From NCBI GenBank assembly GCA_030220185.1, contig JASPKZ010009674.1, positions 62,001-126,000 on the forward strand: a stretch of DNA of 64,000 nucleotides, in the 5' to 3' direction. The position numbers and the translations under genes were made by a program. How positions within the stretch are numbered: position 1 is the first letter of the stretch; every line of letters begins with the position of its first letter. The notes under the pieces were generated by a model that was given only the letters and a program-made list of their open reading frames with translations, made no database searches and was not told the origin of the DNA. Origin of the DNA: Diploptera punctata (Eukaryota > Arthropoda > Insecta > Blattodea > Blaberidae). This document shows positions 61,172 through 64,000 of the stretch, one piece after another.

Positions 61172-61856
61172 TGAGGTAACCCATTAATAAAAATAACATC
61201 TCACTCATTTTTTTTTAGACCAGTTATGGAGAAATTAATACTCCATCATCTTCAAAGTTAAAATTGGGAAACACATTATGAGGTTCTTAATTAATAAATT
61301 AATGAGTCATTTTAACATCTTACCTCATATTTCATGTTTTATCAAACACGGTAACTATAGTTTTCAAATGATCTTGTCATTCATTTTCAACCGCCATTAT
61401 GACTACCGGATATTCGTTGGAATCTCCCTCTATAACGTTGCCATCTGGTGTTGATTTGACGAACTTCGAGATATCGTTGCCATCTGGTATTGATTTGATG
61501 AACTTCGAGATGAGGTCACGTTGACCTCATCTCGAAGTTCATCAAATCAATACCAGATGGCAACGATATCTCGAAGTTCGTCAAATCAACACCAGATGGC
61601 AACGTTTAGAGGGAGATTCCAACGAATATCCGGTAGTCATAATGGCGGTTGAAAATGAATGACAAGATCATTTGAAAACTATAGTTACCGGTTTGTTATA
61701 AAACATGAAATATGAGGTAAGATGTTAAAATGACTCATTAATTTATTACTCCATCATCTGTTTGTACTCAACTGTTGTCCTCATGATTCAATGATGAGTA
61801 TTAATTTCTCCAAAACCTATCTAAAAAGAATTCAAAATATGAGGTAAAATGTTAAC
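61172..61856. mobile_element. Foldback split by a second, nested foldback
   Basis: Outer element: CATCTCACTCATTTTTTTTTAG...ACCAGTTATGGAG and, on the right, CTCCAAAACCTATCTAAAAAG...ATATGAGG. Nested element 61252-61746 is flanked by ACTCCATCATCT at 61240-61251 and 61748-61759. The nested arms repeat CATCTGGTGTTGATTTGACG in inverse and meet at about 61520; they share the doubled STPDGN-type segment with 49633 and 52606. Confidence 0.85.
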
Positions 61857-62330
61857 ATGTCTTCACTATCAGTCTTCTGTACAAAAACAAAAAATGTTTG
61901 GTTGACAAGTAACATTTTTACTATGTGGTTCTACAATGAATTCATCCTATATGTGAGGAACAGTCTTTGTTCATTCAAACTGGAAGAAAAAGCTGTGCTT
62001 TCACCTTCTGAGCTTCTACAATCAAGAGATGGGAAAATCAGAGTCATATTCTTGCCAAAAAAAAAAGGCATTAATCCAGCCATTAGACAAGACATAATAA
62101 AGGCATTTAAAGCCCATTACCATTGTGAAAAGCTTACCAGTATAATTAATTCTCAAGAGATAATGGAAACTTTGCTTAAGTCATCTTGATCTGAAGATCA
62201 CTGCATGGAAAAACGTTACAGTAGAGACATTTCAGAGCTGCTGGAAAAAAAAATGTTGCTTTGTGGATGATGTCACCAATAAAAAAATAGTTCAATCTTG
62301 AATTACGATAAGTGTCTTAACAGGCTGCAA
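61857..62330 (+). pseudogene. Tigger/pogo-like transposase relic, C-terminal part
   Basis: 61857-62189 reads ...GKIRVIFLPKKKGINPAIRQDIIKAFKAHYHCEKLTSIINS, the FLPPNTTSxxQPxDQGxIxxFK region of Tigger/Jerky transposases with the key residues decayed (QPxDQG is NPAIRQD). 62205-62265 reads WKNVTVETFQSCWKKK, the usual C-terminal block. Continues the relic of 59640-60180. Confidence 0.75.
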
Positions 62331-62881
62331 GTTGATGTTAATCGTGACATCTTTTGATGATTTAAATGACTTACCAGTCAGATATAAAACAGTATGCAGA
62401 AAAGATATGCAATACTTTAGTCATGCAAACAAAACTTGGGCTTTTTTTTTTTTAAAGATATGTTGAAATTAGGATGTGAAAAATTTAGGTATCGTGGAAT
62501 TAATAGAAAATTGGTGTTTTTCATTTCTTATTTTAAATTCAGTGCTATAACGCAATGGTGAAACATGTTCCCCCATCAACCATATTATATAGAGCTTCTA
62601 CTGTAGTACAGTTTTCCTCGGTACAATTGCAACATACCCTACACAACTTATTGGAAAATGACAGAACATTGACAAGAGTAGATTACCTATTTTTAATTTT
62701 AAATACCCACTATTCCATAAATATGAATATGAAATTTTATTTAAAATACAGTTTCAGGATTTGTGAATTTGTTTTGAAGAAGTCAAAATATTTATTTAAC
62801 TTTCACAGGGAAAGAACACTATGAGGTTTAATTTAATAATTAAATTAATGTTTTTATATCTCACCTCATATCCTTTTTCTT

Positions 62882-62920
62882 CTATGCTGCAGTTTCGGAG
62901 CTTATCTCCATCGTCAGTAG
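62882..62920 (-). ncRNA. Hammerhead motif with changed cleavage-site pair
   Basis: Inverse of 63276-63314 but with C where the conserved U (position 16.1) should be (62886), which should block cleavage. The remainder of the core is intact. Confidence 0.7.
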
Positions 62921-63275
62921 CCTCTGGTCGACTGGTGTTATGTCGTTTCTTGGCGGTTTCCTTCTTACTTCTATCGGTGGACATATGAACCTCTGGATCA
63001 GGTCAAAATTTGCGGGAGTTTCAAAATTCATGAGTTTGTCTTTTTTGTTTTTTTGGATATGGATTTTTTCCCAGACTAGCCTAATCAAACAAACAGATAA
63101 ACTAAAGGAACTCACAGTCTGGGAAAAAATCCATATCCAAAAAAACAAAAAAGACAAACTCATGAATTTTGAAACTCCCGCAAATTTTGACCTGATCCAG
63201 AGGTTCATATGTCCACCGATAGAAGTAAGAAGGAAACCGCCAAGAAACGCATACATAACACCGGTCGACCAGAGG

Positions 63276-63314
63276 CTACTGACGATGGAGATAAGCTCCG
63301 AAACTGCAGTATAG
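63276..63314 (+). ncRNA. Hammerhead ribozyme motif
   Basis: Identical in core to 30897-30935: CTA, CTGACGA, GGAG/CTCC, GAAA, ACTGCAGT, GTA, TAG. The reading frame LLTMEISSETAV-stop passes through it, with the TAG at 63312-63314. Confidence 0.83.
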
Positions 63315-63469
63315 AAGAAAAAGGATATGAGGTGAGGTAATAAAAAACATTAATTTAATTATTAAGTCAAAATATATTCAGGATCAAAATACTGCTTTAG
63401 AGCAATAACTTCCAAAATAATTTTTCTTTCAAAACATAAGACTGTCAAAATAATATTTTTTCAGAAAAC

Positions 63470-64000
63470 ATTTATAGAAAAGTAATGTTTAAATTCCCAA
63501 TAAAAGTCGTCTTAAAAAAAGTAATTTGCATGATCGAGCAAAGGTTCGTAACTTTGCCACTTGGAAATTAACAATGTATAAGAGAAAAATTTGTGTTCAG
63601 ATTGTTGTGCTCAGGTAGCTCAGTTGATAGAGCATTGGCATAGAAAGCCAAAGGTCCTGGGTTGAAACCTCAGTCTGAACGTATATTTTTCTCTTCAAAT
63701 ATAATTTGTCCTTCAGTGAGAAGTATTAAATTAATAATAAAAAAAATCTAAAGAAGCCCTACTGACTTTATAAAGTAATGTTTAAATTCTCAATAAAAGT
63801 CTTCTTATAAAAAAAGAAACCACCATTTGCATGATCGAGCAAAGGTTCATAGCATTTGGCACTCAGGAATTAACAATGTATAAGAGAAAAATTTGCATTT
63901 AGATTGGAGTGCTCAGGTAGCTCAGTTGGTAGAACATTGGCATAGAAAACCAAAGGTCCTGGATTGAAACCCAGTCTGAGGGTATATTTTTCTCTTCTAT
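63470..64000 (+). repeat. tRNA-headed repeat (subfamily 5) tandem pair, cut by window edge
   Basis: Plus heads start at 63609 and 63911, spacing 302. GTGCTCAGGTAGCTCAGTTG, B box GGGTTGAAACC (diverged). Body has GTCTTCTTATAAAAAAAG and CCATTTGCATGATCGAGCAAAGG. Confidence 0.85.

Larger units (their letters stand above)
62792..63363. mobile_element. Penelope-type foldback with 12-bp target duplication
   Basis: AAGTCAAAATAT at 62780-62791 and 63364-63375. Long-tail end left (TTTCACAGGGAAAGAACACT then ATGAGG), short-tail end right. The arms carry ribozyme motifs and the coding segment ELTVWEKIHIQKNKKDKLMNFETPANFDLIQRFICPP, in both orientations, meeting at about 63078. Same subfamily as the long copy at 29641-31025. 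The 124-residue open frames on both strands arise from the palindrome. Confidence 0.93.

Noticed and set aside
62882..63314. Two 124-residue open frames on opposite strands
   Set aside because: Same explanation: the arms of the foldback 62792-63363 read in both directions.
54805..64000. Further hyd exons (MLLE and HECT) downstream of exon 8
   Set aside because: I searched for the conserved HECT and MLLE blocks by eye and saw none; they are presumably beyond the window.

Overview
This window is eukaryotic, AT-rich and very repeat-dense. It behaves like one stretch of a large arthropod (most likely insect) genome. The only recognisable host gene is a multi-exon gene on the + strand encoding the UBR5 / Hyperplastic discs (Hyd) HECT-type E3 ubiquitin ligase. 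Eight coding exons are visible (1727-1925, 10264-10551, 22075-22218, 25769-25860, 28509-28762, 38972-39352, 44769-44995, 54471-54804). They encode the part of the protein between the UBR zinc finger and the C-terminal MLLE/HECT domains, and the rest must lie outside the window. All introns have GT-AG ends and phases agree, except that two exons (22075-22218 and 38972-39352) are each exactly one base short of what their flanking phases and the conserved protein frame require.

Everything else is mobile DNA filling introns of about 2.6 to 11.5 kb. The main players are: (1) Penelope-like elements (PLEs) with RT and GIY-YIG endonuclease fragments, most strikingly as short foldback insertions in which two 5'-truncated 3' ends sit head to head, tails outward, flanked by 9-15 bp target-site duplications; (2) hammerhead ribozyme motifs inside these PLE 3' ends, several with complete CUGANGA / GAAA cores and pairing stems I-III, one pair near 9.6-9.8 kb being textbook quality; (3) tRNA-headed repeats in several subfamilies, whose unit is repeated at about 300 bp spacing both in pairs and in a 7-unit array at 35.5-37.4 kb; (4) a second SINE family with a different tRNA head at 9.0, 41.8, 42.7 and 44.4 kb; (5) a mariner of 1297 bp with nearly perfect inverted repeats at 12450-13746; (6) hAT relics at 31.4-34.8 and 41.3-43.3 kb, two of them side by side sharing a target duplication; (7) pogo/Tigger/Jerky-like relics; and (8) many 3' fragments of non-LTR retrotransposons.

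Layout: 0-1.7 kb PLE and tRNA-repeats up to the first exon; 1.9-10.3 kb intron with LINE, tRNA-repeats, a Jerky-like relic and the ribozyme-bearing foldback; 10.6-22 kb LINE, PLEs, mariner and a pogo-like nonautonomous element; 22-28.8 kb three exons with foldbacks; 28.8-39 kb long PLE, hAT pair, tRNA-repeat array; 39-44.8 kb hAT and an unassigned open frame; 45-54.5 kb tRNA-repeat palindromes and nested foldbacks; 54.8-64 kb a foldback directly at a splice donor, PLE copies and a Tigger relic split by PLEs. Insertions are nested in each other repeatedly, which gives a readable relative order. Species cannot be fixed from this; a large-genome (perhaps polyneopteran) insect is only a guess.
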